A stretch of 64,000 nt of DNA from Nodularia sp. LEGE 06071 (GCF_015207755.1 NZ_JADEWH010000001.1:248001-312000), one strand, 5' to 3'; shown: positions 1 to 7,563, counted from the first letter of the stretch. Notes: a model not told the origin generated them from the sequence alone. A program made the numbers and translations.

Positions 1-314
1 AAGATTAAGTTTGCAATGACTCCGGCGCTGATCACGATCGCCCGGTCGAAAATGGGACGGTTACGCAGCAAATTTGGGTCATTGGGGGGAATATCGCTAT
101 CTGGGTCATCATCGGGAAAGCCGACAAAACCGCCCAACGGAAAGGCGCGGATAGCATATTCGGTTTGTGGTCCTTGGTATTTCCAAAGAACTGGGCCGAA
201 TCCTAAAGAAAAGCGGTTAACGAGAATACCTTGTGAACGAGCTGCGGTGAAGTGTCCCAACTCGTGTACCAAGATCAGAACAGCCAAGACTGCGATCGCT
301 GCTAAAATTGACAT
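1..314 (-). CDS. rseP: RIP site-2 metalloprotease RseP, N-terminal part (runs off the window)
   Basis: Translating the minus strand from the ATG at 314 gives a hydrophobic first segment with the zinc-binding motif HELGH at residues 17-21, followed by the GFGP and PLGGFV signatures of the M50 (RseP/S2P) family. These membrane proteases cut substrates inside the bilayer, for example anti-sigma factors. About 104 residues are visible, and the rest, including the PDZ domain and the second active-site motif, lies beyond the left edge. The truncation is therefore a window effect and not a broken gene. Its upstream side faces the toxin-antitoxin array and serS on the same strand. Confidence 0.93.
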   Translation of the reverse strand, partial: MSILAAIAVLAVLILVHELGHFTAARSQGILVNRFSLGFGPVLWKYQGPQTEYAIRAFPLGGFVGFPDDDPDSDIPPNDPNLLRNRPIFDRAIVISAGVIANLI

Positions 315-360
315 AGAGCAAATTAGTCAAAAAATTCGGATATTATTCTTATTGTAATAG

Positions 361-396
361 TTAAGGAATGGCTAAAGAGTCTTAACCTATGCGCCG
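361..396. repeat. 36-bp repeat, copy 1 (downstream of hicA)
   Basis: This segment matches 2041-2076 at 35 of 36 positions. Both copies lie just 3' of a toxin gene when read on the minus strand (hicA here, the DUF5615 gene there), so they mark the downstream edges of TA modules. Confidence 0.8.
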
Positions 397-424
397 GGTT
401 CAGGCAATAGCTGGATTGAGTCAA

Positions 425-461
425 GCGATCGCTACGACGAGCAACACCTAAGCACTATCCG
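425..461. repeat. Edge of the TA-island intergenic repeat (partial copy)
   Basis: The 26 bases at 432-457 are identical to 1250-1275. At the second site they form the far end of the promoter-like repeat next to a vapC stop codon. The copy here carries a HIP1 site and lies just downstream of hicA, without the promoter part. Confidence 0.7.
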
Positions 462-480
462 TTTCCTGTTTGCAATTCAG

Positions 481-705
481 CTATTTTTCAGCAACAAACT
501 CATCTACTGTCAATCCAGCAGTACGAATTAGACTACGCAAAGTTCCTTTTGCCACTTCATGATGGTCTGGAACCGAAAGTGTTACAGCCTCTCCATCTTT
601 AACCATAATGATATGACTGCCAGTTTGACGAACAACCTGCCAACCAAAGGATTCAAAGACACGCACAACCTCACGCCCACTTAAAACTGGAATAGCAGAT
701 CCCAT
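481..705 (-). CDS. hicA: HicA-family mRNA interferase toxin
   Basis: This 74-residue protein has the HicA (YcfA) fold pattern: an N-terminal helix (SGREVVRVFESFGW), the strand with the catalytic motif GSHIIMV, in which the histidine is the expected RNase residue, and a VPDHHEVAKGTLRSLI segment. HicA toxins bind double-stranded-RNA style and cleave mRNA during stress. The gene starts 2 bases after the stop of the hicB-like gene, so the two form an antitoxin-first operon. All family residues appear intact, so it is probably functional. Confidence 0.9.
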   Translation of the reverse strand: MGSAIPVLSGREVVRVFESFGWQVVRQTGSHIIMVKDGEAVTLSVPDHHEVAKGTLRSLIRTAGLTVDEFVAEK

Positions 706-707
706 AA

Positions 708-914
708 CTATGCCACTACTTCAATTTGATGAGTCTCTATGGTGAGTGGCATACCTCGTTCTGCACGAACTTGAAGACAAGCGGCGATCGCATCCTCAAT
801 GTTGTTCAAGGCTTCTTCCCGCGTTTGACCTTGACTGACACACCCAGGAATACTTGGACATTCTACAATCCAAATACCGTCTTCATCTCGATCAAGTGTG
901 ACATTAAACTTCAT
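708..914 (-). CDS. hicB: HicB-family antitoxin
   Basis: The 68-residue protein shows the HicB partial RNase-H-like pattern: a first strand, then DEDGIWIVECPSIPGCVSQG and a helix rich in EEAL. No C-terminal DNA-binding domain (ribbon-helix-helix or helix-turn-helix) is visible, so this is the short form and autoregulation may need another factor. It is followed at once by hicA and preceded, 35 bases upstream on the same strand, by an orphan 73-residue antitoxin-like gene, with which it may be cotranscribed. Confidence 0.9.
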   Translation of the reverse strand: MKFNVTLDRDEDGIWIVECPSIPGCVSQGQTREEALNNIEDAIAACLQVRAERGMPLTIETHQIEVVA

Positions 915-949
915 GGTTAGGCTGGAGGGATATGATATTTAATCATACT

Positions 950-1171
950 TTACTTCAGACATTCCCACTCTTCTTCGTTAACAATAGGACTGATAATATC
1001 GCCCAAGGTTTTGCCCTTACCAGCAATAGAGGCTGGGGGAGTTCGTCGTTTTGTCGATGGGAAAGTTTCTTCTAGAATAGTGACAATCACACGAGCAGCA
1101 TTAACTTGGGGCTGTTCCGATACCCATGTTACTTGACCGTTTTCATAAATAGCTTCATAACTTTTTAGCAT
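950..1171 (-). CDS. Small antitoxin-like protein of a TA island
   Basis: The 73-residue protein has an N-terminal strand pair (KSYEAIYENGQVTWVSEQP), a short hydrophobic strand (ARVIVTILEE) and an acidic C-terminal tail ending NEEEWECLK. This layout (beta-rich N-terminus, flexible acidic tail) is common in type II antitoxins. I do not recognise a named family with certainty. No toxin of its own follows, since the next gene is hicB. It begins directly behind a promoter-like repeat, and a relic of a second copy of its start codons is found at 2796-2819. Confidence 0.65.
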   Translation of the reverse strand: MLKSYEAIYENGQVTWVSEQPQVNAARVIVTILEETFPSTKRRTPPASIAGKGKTLGDIISPIVNEEEWECLK

Positions 1172-1275
1172 GGTAATCCAGGTGTCATTTACCTTTGCGC
1201 TCTCTCATTATAATTTAGGAGAACTGACAAATTAGCATTTGTGCAATGTCTACGACGAGCAACACCTAAGCACTA
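1172..1275 (-). promoter_or_regulatory. TA-island promoter/leader repeat R1
   Basis: Read on the minus strand, this intergenic block has a TATAAT -10 box (plus-strand 1207-1212) about 36 bases before the start codon of the 73-residue antitoxin gene. No -35 box at ideal spacing is clear. Most of the block recurs at 2820-2925 and 3592-3700 with few mismatches, including the box and the leader next to the start codon. Confidence 0.65.
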
Positions 1276-1656
1276 ACCCACTACTCGAATTTCTATTCCC
1301 ACACTCAGGCTACCCCATAAGCGATCAGTGGTGAGAACAGGTTGGTTAAGAAAAATACCTAATGCCAGACAAGCGCGATCGCCAAATGAAAGTCCGATTG
1401 ATTTAGTAGCTGGACGCATCATTCCAGCCTTCAATGCTTGTTCTTCATTAAAAGGAATAACTTCAAGATTTAGATTGCCAAGAATTTGCCTAATATCTTC
1501 TGCCGGGATTCCTGCTTCTGCTAACTTGGCTATAACCTCGGATAAGTGGACAGCACTAATAGCTGCATTGCCAATGAACTGCGAAATTTCTTCGCTACCA
1601 GTTTCTTGATTGAGCAAAGCTAAAACAGCAGATGCATCCATGACAACCTCACTCAC
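1273..1656 (-). CDS. vapC: PIN-domain ribonuclease toxin (VapC type)
   Basis: This 127-residue PIN-domain protein has the acidic residues expected for metal binding: Asp7 in VVMDASAVLALL, a glutamate in the HLSEV segment, Asp in LSFGDRACLALG and Asp in VLTTDRLW. VapC toxins are ribonucleases that usually cut tRNA or rRNA. Its start overlaps the end of the upstream antitoxin gene by 8 bases, the normal translational coupling of vapBC operons. The stop codon region merges into repeat R1. Confidence 0.9.
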   Translation of the reverse strand: MSEVVMDASAVLALLNQETGSEEISQFIGNAAISAVHLSEVIAKLAEAGIPAEDIRQILGNLNLEVIPFNEEQALKAGMMRPATKSIGLSFGDRACLALGIFLNQPVLTTDRLWGSLSVGIEIRVVG

Positions 1657-1891
1657 TCAAAGCCTCCAATCTTCGCTCCTGAATCAACTCTTCAGAAAGT
1701 TTTTTATTAGCAGGAATATATTGCCTGAAAAGATTTTGAGCATTTTTGACAGATATTTGAACTCGCTCATCGATTGGTTTTTCCTCTAGCACAAGCACAG
1801 CATTATATTCACCCACTGGCATATCTACTGGAGAATTGACTAACAATTTGCCATCGCTGGTTATGGTGACAATTATTTCTAATGTTTTCAT
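1649..1891 (-). CDS. vapB: VapB-type antitoxin of the 1273-1656 toxin
   Basis: The 80-residue protein begins with a beta-rich half (KTLEIIVTITSDGKLLV) suited to dimerisation or DNA binding and ends in a helical charged tail (ELIQERRLEALSE) that would wrap the toxin. It overlaps the PIN toxin gene by 8 bases. The exact antitoxin family is not recognised and the assignment rests mainly on context. Unlike three other modules of the island, it has no copy of the R repeat upstream. Confidence 0.75.
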   Translation of the reverse strand: MKTLEIIVTITSDGKLLVNSPVDMPVGEYNAVLVLEEKPIDERVQISVKNAQNLFRQYIPANKKLSEELIQERRLEALSE

Positions 1892-2040
1892 AGTGAACTT
1901 ATCTAGTTAGTCAGCCTAATAATTATATAAAAAATACCATGCCGCCTCAAGTTCTGTGCTTTAGCGATCGCACTATCCCAGAGAAAATCCCAACTCACCA
2001 CTCTAACACTGGATCACACTCCTCAATCGGCGTTCCTTGT

Positions 2041-2076
2041 TAAGGAATGGCTAAAGAGTCTTAACCCATGCGCCGC
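2041..2076. repeat. 36-bp repeat, copy 2 (downstream of the DUF5615 toxin)
   Basis: It matches 361-396 at 35 of 36 positions and begins 5 bases beyond the DUF5615 stop codon. The shared downstream edge supports the idea that modules arrived or spread as repeat-bounded units. Confidence 0.8.
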
Positions 2077-2081
2077 TAGTT

Positions 2082-2432
2082 TCACTTGAAGGGAATATAC
2101 TCAACGGCATTGATCCATTCCTCAATATCTGAAGCCTTTGCTATCAATTCTAAATCTTTAACGAATTGACCAATTGTGCCACCCAGTTGATGTCCAAAAA
2201 TTAATCCTGAAAACTGTTTTCCTGCTATTTGCCAAGTTTCAGCTAAGACCCGAAAACGGATGTCTTGGGTAAATAGGACTAGTTTAAGTTCAGTCACTCT
2301 CTCTAATAATTTATCATCAGGGAGTTCTTGCGTATCATCGTCCAAAGCGGTTAAAACATCTATACCCCGACGACGCAATTGTGATGTGATAGCTTCAGGG
2401 ACATGAACATCCATATATAGAGAAATAGGCAC
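2082..2432 (-). CDS. DUF5615 PIN-like (Mut7-C related) putative toxin
   Basis: The 116-residue protein has the DUF5615 layout: a first strand with Asp8 (LYMDVHVPEAI), a helix, GIDVLTALDD, the KLVLFTQDIRF strand with a conserved Asp, and a C-terminal helix. DUF5615 is a PIN-like nuclease family usually paired with DUF433 proteins and thought to act as a toxin. Here the DUF433 gene ends at the base before this gene starts (2433/2432), so the two are coupled. Catalytic activity is inferred from the retained acidic residues. Confidence 0.85.
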   Translation of the reverse strand: MPISLYMDVHVPEAITSQLRRRGIDVLTALDDDTQELPDDKLLERVTELKLVLFTQDIRFRVLAETWQIAGKQFSGLIFGHQLGGTIGQFVKDLELIAKASDIEEWINAVEYIPFK

Positions 2433-2744
2433 TTACAGCAGTCCTTTTGCTTTCATTCTGCTGTAAAAAGGGGATTGTACTGATGGGTTCTTGGTTTCTT
2501 GAACTTGTTCCCATTCTTCCCTAATTTCTTGGTCAACCTCTTCTTGGTGGTCAAAATAATAACCCATAGCCGCATGAGCTTCAGCGTGGCTTAAATAAGG
2601 ATGTTGGCGACACATTTCTTCTACTGACCAACCATAGGCAAGATAGTCCATAACGATTTGCGCTACTCTAATCCGAGGAAAACGCTGTAATCTTGCCGGC
2701 TGATGCTCATTTTTTTCGATATGTGGATAACTCAGAGCTAACAT
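2433..2744 (-). CDS. DUF433-domain putative antitoxin
   Basis: The 103-residue protein contains the DUF433 helix-turn-helix pattern (RFPRIRVAQIVMDYLAYG, then WSVEEMCRQHPYLSHAEAHAA), which resembles a DNA-binding fold. DUF433 proteins are the usual partners of DUF5615 PIN-like proteins and probably act as antitoxin and repressor. It directly precedes the DUF5615 gene. Its own upstream region holds a dead copy of another antitoxin's start codons and then repeat R2, which likely serves as its promoter. Confidence 0.82.
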   Translation of the reverse strand: MLALSYPHIEKNEHQPARLQRFPRIRVAQIVMDYLAYGWSVEEMCRQHPYLSHAEAHAAMGYYFDHQEEVDQEIREEWEQVQETKNPSVQSPFYSRMKAKGLL

Positions 2745-2795
2745 ATTATTTCATCTAGCTAAGTTGCCATATTTTTATAGTATAGGCTTGACTGC

Positions 2796-2819
2796 CTAAA
2801 TCTCGTAATTTTTTAGCAT
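2796..2819 (-). pseudogene. Relic of the first codons of a 73-residue antitoxin gene
   Basis: Minus-strand codons from 2819 read MLKNYEI and then a stop. The live gene at 950-1171 starts MLKSYEAI behind the same leader sequence. The rest of the gene is gone and the DUF433 gene follows 52 bases further on. This shows that repeat R2 once stood in front of the same antitoxin as R1. Confidence 0.6.
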
Positions 2820-2925
2820 GGTAATCCAGGTGTCATTTACCTTTGCGTTCTCTCATTATAGTTTGGCAGGACTAACAAGTTAGCACTGGTGCGATCGCTA
2901 CGACTGGCTACGCACTGCTCCATCT
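2820..2925 (-). promoter_or_regulatory. TA-island promoter/leader repeat R2
   Basis: This is the second copy of the repeat. Read on the minus strand, it carries the same TATAAT box (plus-strand 2855-2860) and the same leader up to an ATG. It stands upstream of the DUF433-DUF5615 pair and includes a HIP1 site. Confidence 0.65.
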
Positions 2926-2928
2926 ACT

Positions 2929-3357
2929 CTATATAGTCCAATTTTCTGTTACTAAACCTGGAATTTTGCCGAAGTCACCAATATTTCGGGTCAATAATAC
3001 TAAATTACGAGATATAGCGATCGCGGCAATTCTTAAATCCATCGTAGCAATTCTAACTTTTTGTTCTCGCAATTCCTCAAATACTGCGATCGCCCCAGCA
3101 TCAAATGGTAAGATGGGAGCAGTTGCAAAACTTTCTAGAATCTCTAATAAAAGTGTATATCCGCGAGTAATATCCCGATTTGTCTGGGAACGATTGATGA
3201 AATTATGAGCACCAAGGACTTGCTCATGAAAACTAACCACCGATAAAGCAAAATCAGTGATTGGGTGTTGAGCCATCCTCAAGGTTAATCGACTAAACTC
3301 TGAACTAGAACGACGCTGTAAAAAACTGATGTGATCGGTATCAAGCAGATATTTCAC
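2929..3357 (-). CDS. vapC: PIN-domain ribonuclease toxin (VapC type)
   Basis: This 142-residue PIN protein begins MKYLLDTDHISFLQ, the standard VapC first strand with two aspartates. It has Glu in SFHEQVLGA, Asp in TMDLRIAAIA and the C-terminal LLTRNIGDFGKIPG signature of the tRNA(fMet)-cleaving VapC subgroup. It starts 2 bases after the upstream small antitoxin-like gene. All four catalytic positions are present. It is only distantly similar to the PIN toxin at 1273-1656, so the two are not a recent duplication. Confidence 0.9.
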   Translation of the reverse strand: MKYLLDTDHISFLQRRSSSEFSRLTLRMAQHPITDFALSVVSFHEQVLGAHNFINRSQTNRDITRGYTLLLEILESFATAPILPFDAGAIAVFEELREQKVRIATMDLRIAAIAISRNLVLLTRNIGDFGKIPGLVTENWTI

Positions 3358-3359
3358 CC

Positions 3360-3572
3360 TTAATCGTCATCCTCATTAACAGGTTTATCAGACTGACGAA
3401 AAGCACGTCCATATTCTAAAGCTTCCAGAAAAGCCTCCTCATCAGATACAGAACCAATGAGTTTTTCTAGCCAGTTCTCAGATATAGGCTTACTTTCAAG
3501 TTTATGCTGGAGGTCAAAAACCGCTTGTTCAAGAGTATTTAAACGTCGTTCAAGAGTTGCTTCGTCTAACAT
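3360..3572 (-). CDS. vapB: VapB-type antitoxin of the 2929-3357 toxin
   Basis: The 70-residue protein starts with a heptad-like helix (LDEATLERRLNTLEQAVFDL, a short coiled coil) and ends in an acidic tail. It has no obvious DNA-binding domain. The start ATG at 3572 is preceded on its strand by AGGAG at a suitable distance. It sits immediately before a VapC toxin gene and behind repeat R3. The role is inferred from size and position. Confidence 0.72.
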   Translation of the reverse strand: MLDEATLERRLNTLEQAVFDLQHKLESKPISENWLEKLIGSVSDEEAFLEALEYGRAFRQSDKPVNEDDD

Positions 3573-3591
3573 GGCTTCTCCTTTAATACAT

Positions 3592-3700
3592 TGGTAATCC
3601 AGGTGTCATTTACCTTTACGCTCTCTCATTATAGTTTTGCAGGAGTAACAAGTTAGCACTGGTGCGATCGCTACGACTGTCTACACCTACGCACTTTCAA
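3592..3700 (-). promoter_or_regulatory. TA-island promoter/leader repeat R3
   Basis: This is the third copy of the repeat. The TATAAT box (plus-strand 3628-3633) and neighbouring bases match R1 and R2. Here the copy is joined to an unrelated antitoxin start about 56 bases downstream of the box. Its far end overlaps the 3' end of a broken hicB-like gene. Confidence 0.65.
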
Positions 3701-3874
3701 TGTCTGGTAGTTTGTGACCGTATTTCTCGGCTGTTTCCAACCATAATTTTCTCGCAATTATCAATTTTTGTAACGTTTCTTCTAAAGTTTCACCTTGTGT
3801 TAAACATCCGCGTAAAGCTGGAATTTCAGCCACAAAACCACCTTCATCACAATTAAATATTCAGATGCTTTCAT
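3687..3874 (-). pseudogene. Frameshifted HicB-like antitoxin
   Basis: From the ATG at 3874 the frame reads MKASEYLIV and then leaves the family frame. In another frame the sequence continues DEGGFVAEIPALRGC, LTQGETLEETLQK and HKLPDIESA to a stop at 3687-3689, all typical of HicB-like antitoxins. A small deletion near residue 9 explains the shift. No HicA partner is next to it, so this is the remnant of a lost module. Confidence 0.72.
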
Positions 3875-3882
3875 TATTTTAG

Positions 3883-4059
3883 CAATGTCATTTTTGGGAT
3901 TATTTAATCCGAGATGAACAAGATTTTATGGTACAGTGTGATTACATCCATTATCATCCTTTCAAACATTGATTATCTGTAAATCCGCAAGATTGGCAGT
4001 TTTCAAGTATTCATAGATTTATTGAATAGGGAGTTTATCCTCCGAATTATGGAGTTGAT
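3883..4059 (+). pseudogene. Relic of a REP-associated tyrosine transposase (RAYT, Y1-Tnp family)
   Basis: One plus-strand frame reads FWDYLIRDEQDF, VQCDYIHYHPFKH, a stop, LSVNPQDWQFSSIHRFIE, a stop, GVYPPNYGV. This matches the C-terminal end of IS200-like RAYT proteins (the DYIHYNPVKHG and DWPYSSFHRYV signatures). The two in-frame stops and the missing N-terminal catalytic histidines show a dead copy. It lies 48 bases from a palindromic element of the kind such enzymes are thought to move. Confidence 0.8.
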
Positions 4060-4106
4060 GTAATTCTCGATATACAATCAAGCGATTTGTACGATTTCTA
4101 AATTCG

Positions 4107-4187
4107 TAGGGTGTGTTAGCGATAGCGTAACGCACCGATTAAATATCAATAAAAGATGGTGCGTTACATTTCATTAACGCACCCTAC
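4107..4187. repeat. Palindromic REP/MITE-like element
   Basis: The ends GTAGGGTGTGTTA and TAACGCACCCTAC form an imperfect terminal inverted repeat around a second inner repeat. A sequence of the same family lies at 40983-41064. It directly follows the RAYT relic. Confidence 0.78.
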
Positions 4188-4197
4188 AAGATGAGCT

Positions 4198-4794
4198 TCA
4201 TGAATTTTTTGTTTTTCTTCTAGATACATACCATATCCGAAACCTATACTCAGCATGATATAACTCAACTGCAAACAAGAACCAAATTAAAAACATAGCA
4301 CTTATAATATCTGATGCTTCATAACCTTTTTTCATCAAAGTGCCTATAATTAATTCACTCTTGGGAATTAGTGCAAGAAATGGTACATACGTTATTGCAG
4401 CAGGTAAAGTAGCGAATACAGAAATAACAAAACCTAAAATAATTGTTTGCCAATTTCTAAACTTAAGCCATTGAGGAGGATTACTCCAAAATATTTTCAG
4501 CAATAGTAAATATAATCCTATCAAACTTAGATATATAACTAAAGATAATAATAAAAATAATAAAACAGGAAATAGAAGAAAGTAAGAGTCTGGAACTTGA
4601 TTAACTAAAAGTTTTAAATATAAAAATAGAAAGTGATATATTTCAACAATTCCTACAATGGCTCCCATAAATGTTGGGATAGAAAGACCTAAAGCTCTCC
4701 AAATACATATTCCAATAATTTTAAGCTCACGACCAAAAAATATCCAGTAACTAATATAAAATACTGCAATTACAATCAGGTTTATAATAGACAT
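4198..4794 (-). CDS. Membrane protein of unknown function
   Basis: The 198-residue protein is strongly hydrophobic, with about five predicted membrane spans (near residues 3-20, 37-60, 70-100, 118-145 and 163-180) and a basic C-terminus ending SRRKTKNS. Its DNA is markedly richer in A+T than serS next to it. No family was recognised. It lies between the mobile-element relic and serS on the minus strand, which fits an acquired accessory gene. Confidence 0.65.
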   Translation of the reverse strand: MSIINLIVIAVFYISYWIFFGRELKIIGICIWRALGLSIPTFMGAIVGIVEIYHFLFLYLKLLVNQVPDSYFLLFPVLLFLLLSLVIYLSLIGLYLLLLKIFWSNPPQWLKFRNWQTIILGFVISVFATLPAAITYVPFLALIPKSELIIGTLMKKGYEASDIISAMFLIWFLFAVELYHAEYRFRIWYVSRRKTKNS

Positions 4795-4925
4795 TTAGTT
4801 ACTCCTGTATATACTTTTTTAAAAATTAAGTATTGATAAAAGTAGCTATGTCAGTCAATTACAGCTTCATCAATAATTAATTTATCATACATACTATAAA
4901 TTCAGTATGCTTTAAGTAAATTTAC

Positions 4926-4954
4926 TGTAGAGACGCACCCTAAACGCCTCTACA
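4926..4954 (-). terminator. Hairpin downstream of serS
   Basis: TGTAGAG and CTCTACA are the outer arms of a hairpin 11 bases beyond the serS stop. It resembles a dispersed Nostoc-type repeat and lacks a long T run, so its terminator role is plausible only. Confidence 0.5.
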
Positions 4955-4964
4955 AAAATCTAAA

Positions 4965-6245
4965 CTACAAAACCTCCCTATCCAAATAAGGTTGCAACAC
5001 CTCCGGTATTTTAACCGTCCCATCTGGTTGCTGATAATTCTCCAAAATCGCCGCCATAGTTCTGCCCACAGCTAAACCAGAACCGTTTAAAGTATGGACA
5101 AACTGCGTCCCCTTCTTACCAGCTTCCTTAAAGCGAATATCCGCCCGACGTGCTTGGAAATCAACACAATTAGAACAACTGGAAATTTCTCGATACTTCC
5201 CAGAAGAAGGCAACCATACTTCTAAATCATAAGTTTTCGTTGCCCCAAAACCTAAATCAGCAGTACATAAATTAATTACCCGATAAGGTAACTTTAAAGC
5301 TTGTAAAATTGCTTCGGCATTGACTACCAATTTTTCTAATTCATCAAAAGAAGAACTGGGATGAACAACTTTCACCAACTCAACTTTATTGAATTGATGC
5401 AGACGAATTAAACCCCGCATATCTCGCCCATAACTTCCCGCTTCTCGACGAAAACAGGGAGTATAAGCACAGTGATAAATTGGTAACTCTTCCGCAGCTA
5501 AAATTTCTCCCCGGTAAAGGTTAGTTACGGGAACTTCTGCTGTGGGTATCAACCACAATTCATCATCAGCACATTTAAAACTTTCTTCCGCAAACTTCGG
5601 TAACTGACCGGTTCCGGTTAAAGCATCAGTATTGACTAACAAAGGCGGACTAACTTCTACATAGCCGGCTTCGGTTTGCGTCTTCAGCATAAACTGAATT
5701 AATGCCCTTTCTAAAGCCGCACCCGCACCAACGAGAGTCACAAATCGACTTTGGGCAACTTTCACAGCTCGCTCAAAGTTGAGAATCCCCATTTTTTCGC
5801 CGATTTCCCAATGGGGAATAATCTTCGGGTTTTGCGGGAGATATTCATCACCCCAGCGTCGCACCTCTTGATTATCATTTTCACTTGTGCCTAGAGGTGT
5901 GAACTCACTGGGTAAATTAGGAAGTGCTAACACCAGGTGCTCAATTTCGGCTTTGATGATTTTTTCTTGGGGTTCCAGTTCACTTAATTCAGCTTTAACA
6001 GAGTTACCTTCGTCCCGCAAGGCTTGAATTTCTGGAGATTGAGAATCAGTACCAGATTTAATCTTTTGTCCTACAAGCTTACCAATTTCGTTACTGCGGG
6101 CTTGAAGTTTACTGCGTGTCCCTTCTAGTTCTCGTTGCTGCTTGTCTAACTGTAAAATCGGTTCAATGTCGTATTTACCACTACGACTGTTCAAGCGTTC
6201 TTGGATTAATTGGGGATTTTCCCGTATTTGCTTAATATCCAGCAC
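4965..6245 (-). CDS. serS: Seryl-tRNA synthetase
   Basis: This 426-residue class II synthetase charges tRNA(Ser) with serine. The N-terminal ~110 residues form the long antiparallel coiled-coil arm that grips the tRNA extra arm ([17 protein letters not shown] region). The catalytic part has motif 2 ([20 protein letters not shown]) and motif 3 ([16 protein letters not shown]). Length and motifs are complete. The start [11 protein letters not shown] is the family norm. Only the TA array and the membrane gene separate it from rseP on the same strand. Confidence 0.98.
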   Translation of the reverse strand: MLDIKQIRENPQLIQERLNSRSGKYDIEPILQLDKQQRELEGTRSKLQARSNEIGKLVGQKIKSGTDSQSPEIQALRDEGNSVKAELSELEPQEKIIKAEIEHLVLALPNLPSEFTPLGTSENDNQEVRRWGDEYLPQNPKIIPHWEIGEKMGILNFERAVKVAQSRFVTLVGAGAALERALIQFMLKTQTEAGYVEVSPPLLVNTDALTGTGQLPKFAEESFKCADDELWLIPTAEVPVTNLYRGEILAAEELPIYHCAYTPCFRREAGSYGRDMRGLIRLHQFNKVELVKVVHPSSSFDELEKLVVNAEAILQALKLPYRVINLCTADLGFGATKTYDLEVWLPSSGKYREISSCSNCVDFQARRADIRFKEAGKKGTQFVHTLNGSGLAVGRTMAAILENYQQPDGTVKIPEVLQPYLDREVL

Positions 6246-6404
6246 AGATTTTTCTCGGTTTTTTGCCTAGGGTCTTCTTGCCAAAACATCAGCATATCCT
6301 GATTTTGGCTTGCTATAACAGGTATTGCCAATACAAAAATTTCGCTCTGCCAATCTTGTCAAAGCTACAAAATTCCATATTAATTCTACTTCTGACGAAA
6401 CCTT

Positions 6405-6995
6405 TCAAGTCCGGGTAATGCGATTAAGCAGCCAAATGGACACTACAAGCCCTGCAAAGTGGGCTGAGACAGTATTGATATTTGCCTGTACGACAAGCAT
6501 ATCTAGACCGCTAATAATCCGCGTGGGGTCAAATAATTGAGTAGTTGCTGCTTGGGGAGATATAGACCTGGCTACCAATGTCCCCACGATCGCTTGTGAA
6601 CCCAATAAGGTCACGAGCATTCCGACTAAATTAATCCACAGTCCCAGGCGTAGTACTTGCAAGCTCTCACTTTTTCGAGGGCGGTTACTGGGATTTGAGG
6701 ATTGCAATTGGTTACCAATTCTGGTATATCGAAAAGCTATATAAATGCCGCCACCTAAAATCAGAATTCCGCAAACTGCTAAAAATACGCCAAACCCACT
6801 CCCAGGATTATTGCCTGTGCTATTTCGTTGCTGACTAAAGATGGCAAATAGCAGCACAATAATGGCAGAAACAACACCGAGGACTAATTGAATCCAAAAG
6901 CTAATCCAACCTGTCATCCGAAAGGTTTGGGCGATCGCGCGGAGAGTAGATGAAGACGATGGGCTGTCGGGGTTTTGTGACATACTGATCACCAA
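6405..6995 (-). CDS. DUF3611 family membrane protein
   Basis: The 196-residue protein has four hydrophobic segments (about residues 28-50, 67-90, 118-140 and 170-190) and the conserved opening LRAIAQTFRMTGWISFWIQLVLGVVSA of the cyanobacterial/plastid DUF3611 family. The function of the family is unknown. The conservation across cyanobacteria and plants suggests a thylakoid or envelope membrane role. An alternative start at Met5 (MSQNPDS) is equally plausible because both lie before a low-complexity serine-rich stretch. Confidence 0.8.
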   Translation of the reverse strand: MVISMSQNPDSPSSSSTLRAIAQTFRMTGWISFWIQLVLGVVSAIIVLLFAIFSQQRNSTGNNPGSGFGVFLAVCGILILGGGIYIAFRYTRIGNQLQSSNPSNRPRKSESLQVLRLGLWINLVGMLVTLLGSQAIVGTLVARSISPQAATTQLFDPTRIISGLDMLVVQANINTVSAHFAGLVVSIWLLNRITRT

Positions 6996-7563
6996 TGTGC
7001 TAAGGACTTGTTAAATTTAATATCACACTTACAGATGGGATATGAGGATCTCAAGTCCAGATAGTCAGTGTTCAATGCTGATTTGATTGTGTCTACAAGC
7101 ATATAGGTTTTCATCCCGACTTTTCACATGGCTGAATTTCTCAGGTTTTTTACTGGGATAATCACCGTAAAACAAAGTGTTTATTAACTTTTGCAGACAA
7201 AACGGCATTTTGCTTGTAGAATTTCTTCGATGGCATTTTATGCTTAGGCAGTTCTAAGCAGTTTGGCATCACTTGACACCTGGAAGGTGTCCAGGCGATC
7301 GCGCTTCGCGCAGTGCCGGGCAATCGCGTTAATTGCTCCTCTCCACAATACCTATAACTTGGGTAGGAGCGTAATTTTTGGCGCTCCACTGGCACATTAG
7401 TCCTGCGACTTTAGCCGTGTGGGTAATTTTTGTCATGTTTACCCTGGAAAAACCCTGCCAAAGTAGCCAGAGATAACTGCTTATTTTCTAGTAGCACTAT
7501 ATACTGTCTACCAGGATTGTAGATACCACTATTATCAGGCATTTTTTAGCCATTCACTAAACC
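6996..7563. other. Intergenic region between divergent genes
   Basis: The 568 bases hold the promoters of the DUF3611 gene and the PadR gene. A short palindromic cluster with a HIP1-like core lies around 7295-7335. The open frames here have no family features and I see no RNA gene. Confidence 0.5.

Noticed and set aside
16-357. Plus-strand open frame at the left edge
   Set aside because: It lies opposite rseP, whose minus-strand frame has the HELGH motif and family sequence.
3662-3856. Plus-strand frame of 64 residues
   Set aside because: It is antisense to the broken hicB-like gene and has no family features.
7162-7395. 77-residue minus-strand frame
   Set aside because: It runs through palindromic HIP1-rich DNA, has no ribosome site and no recognisable fold.
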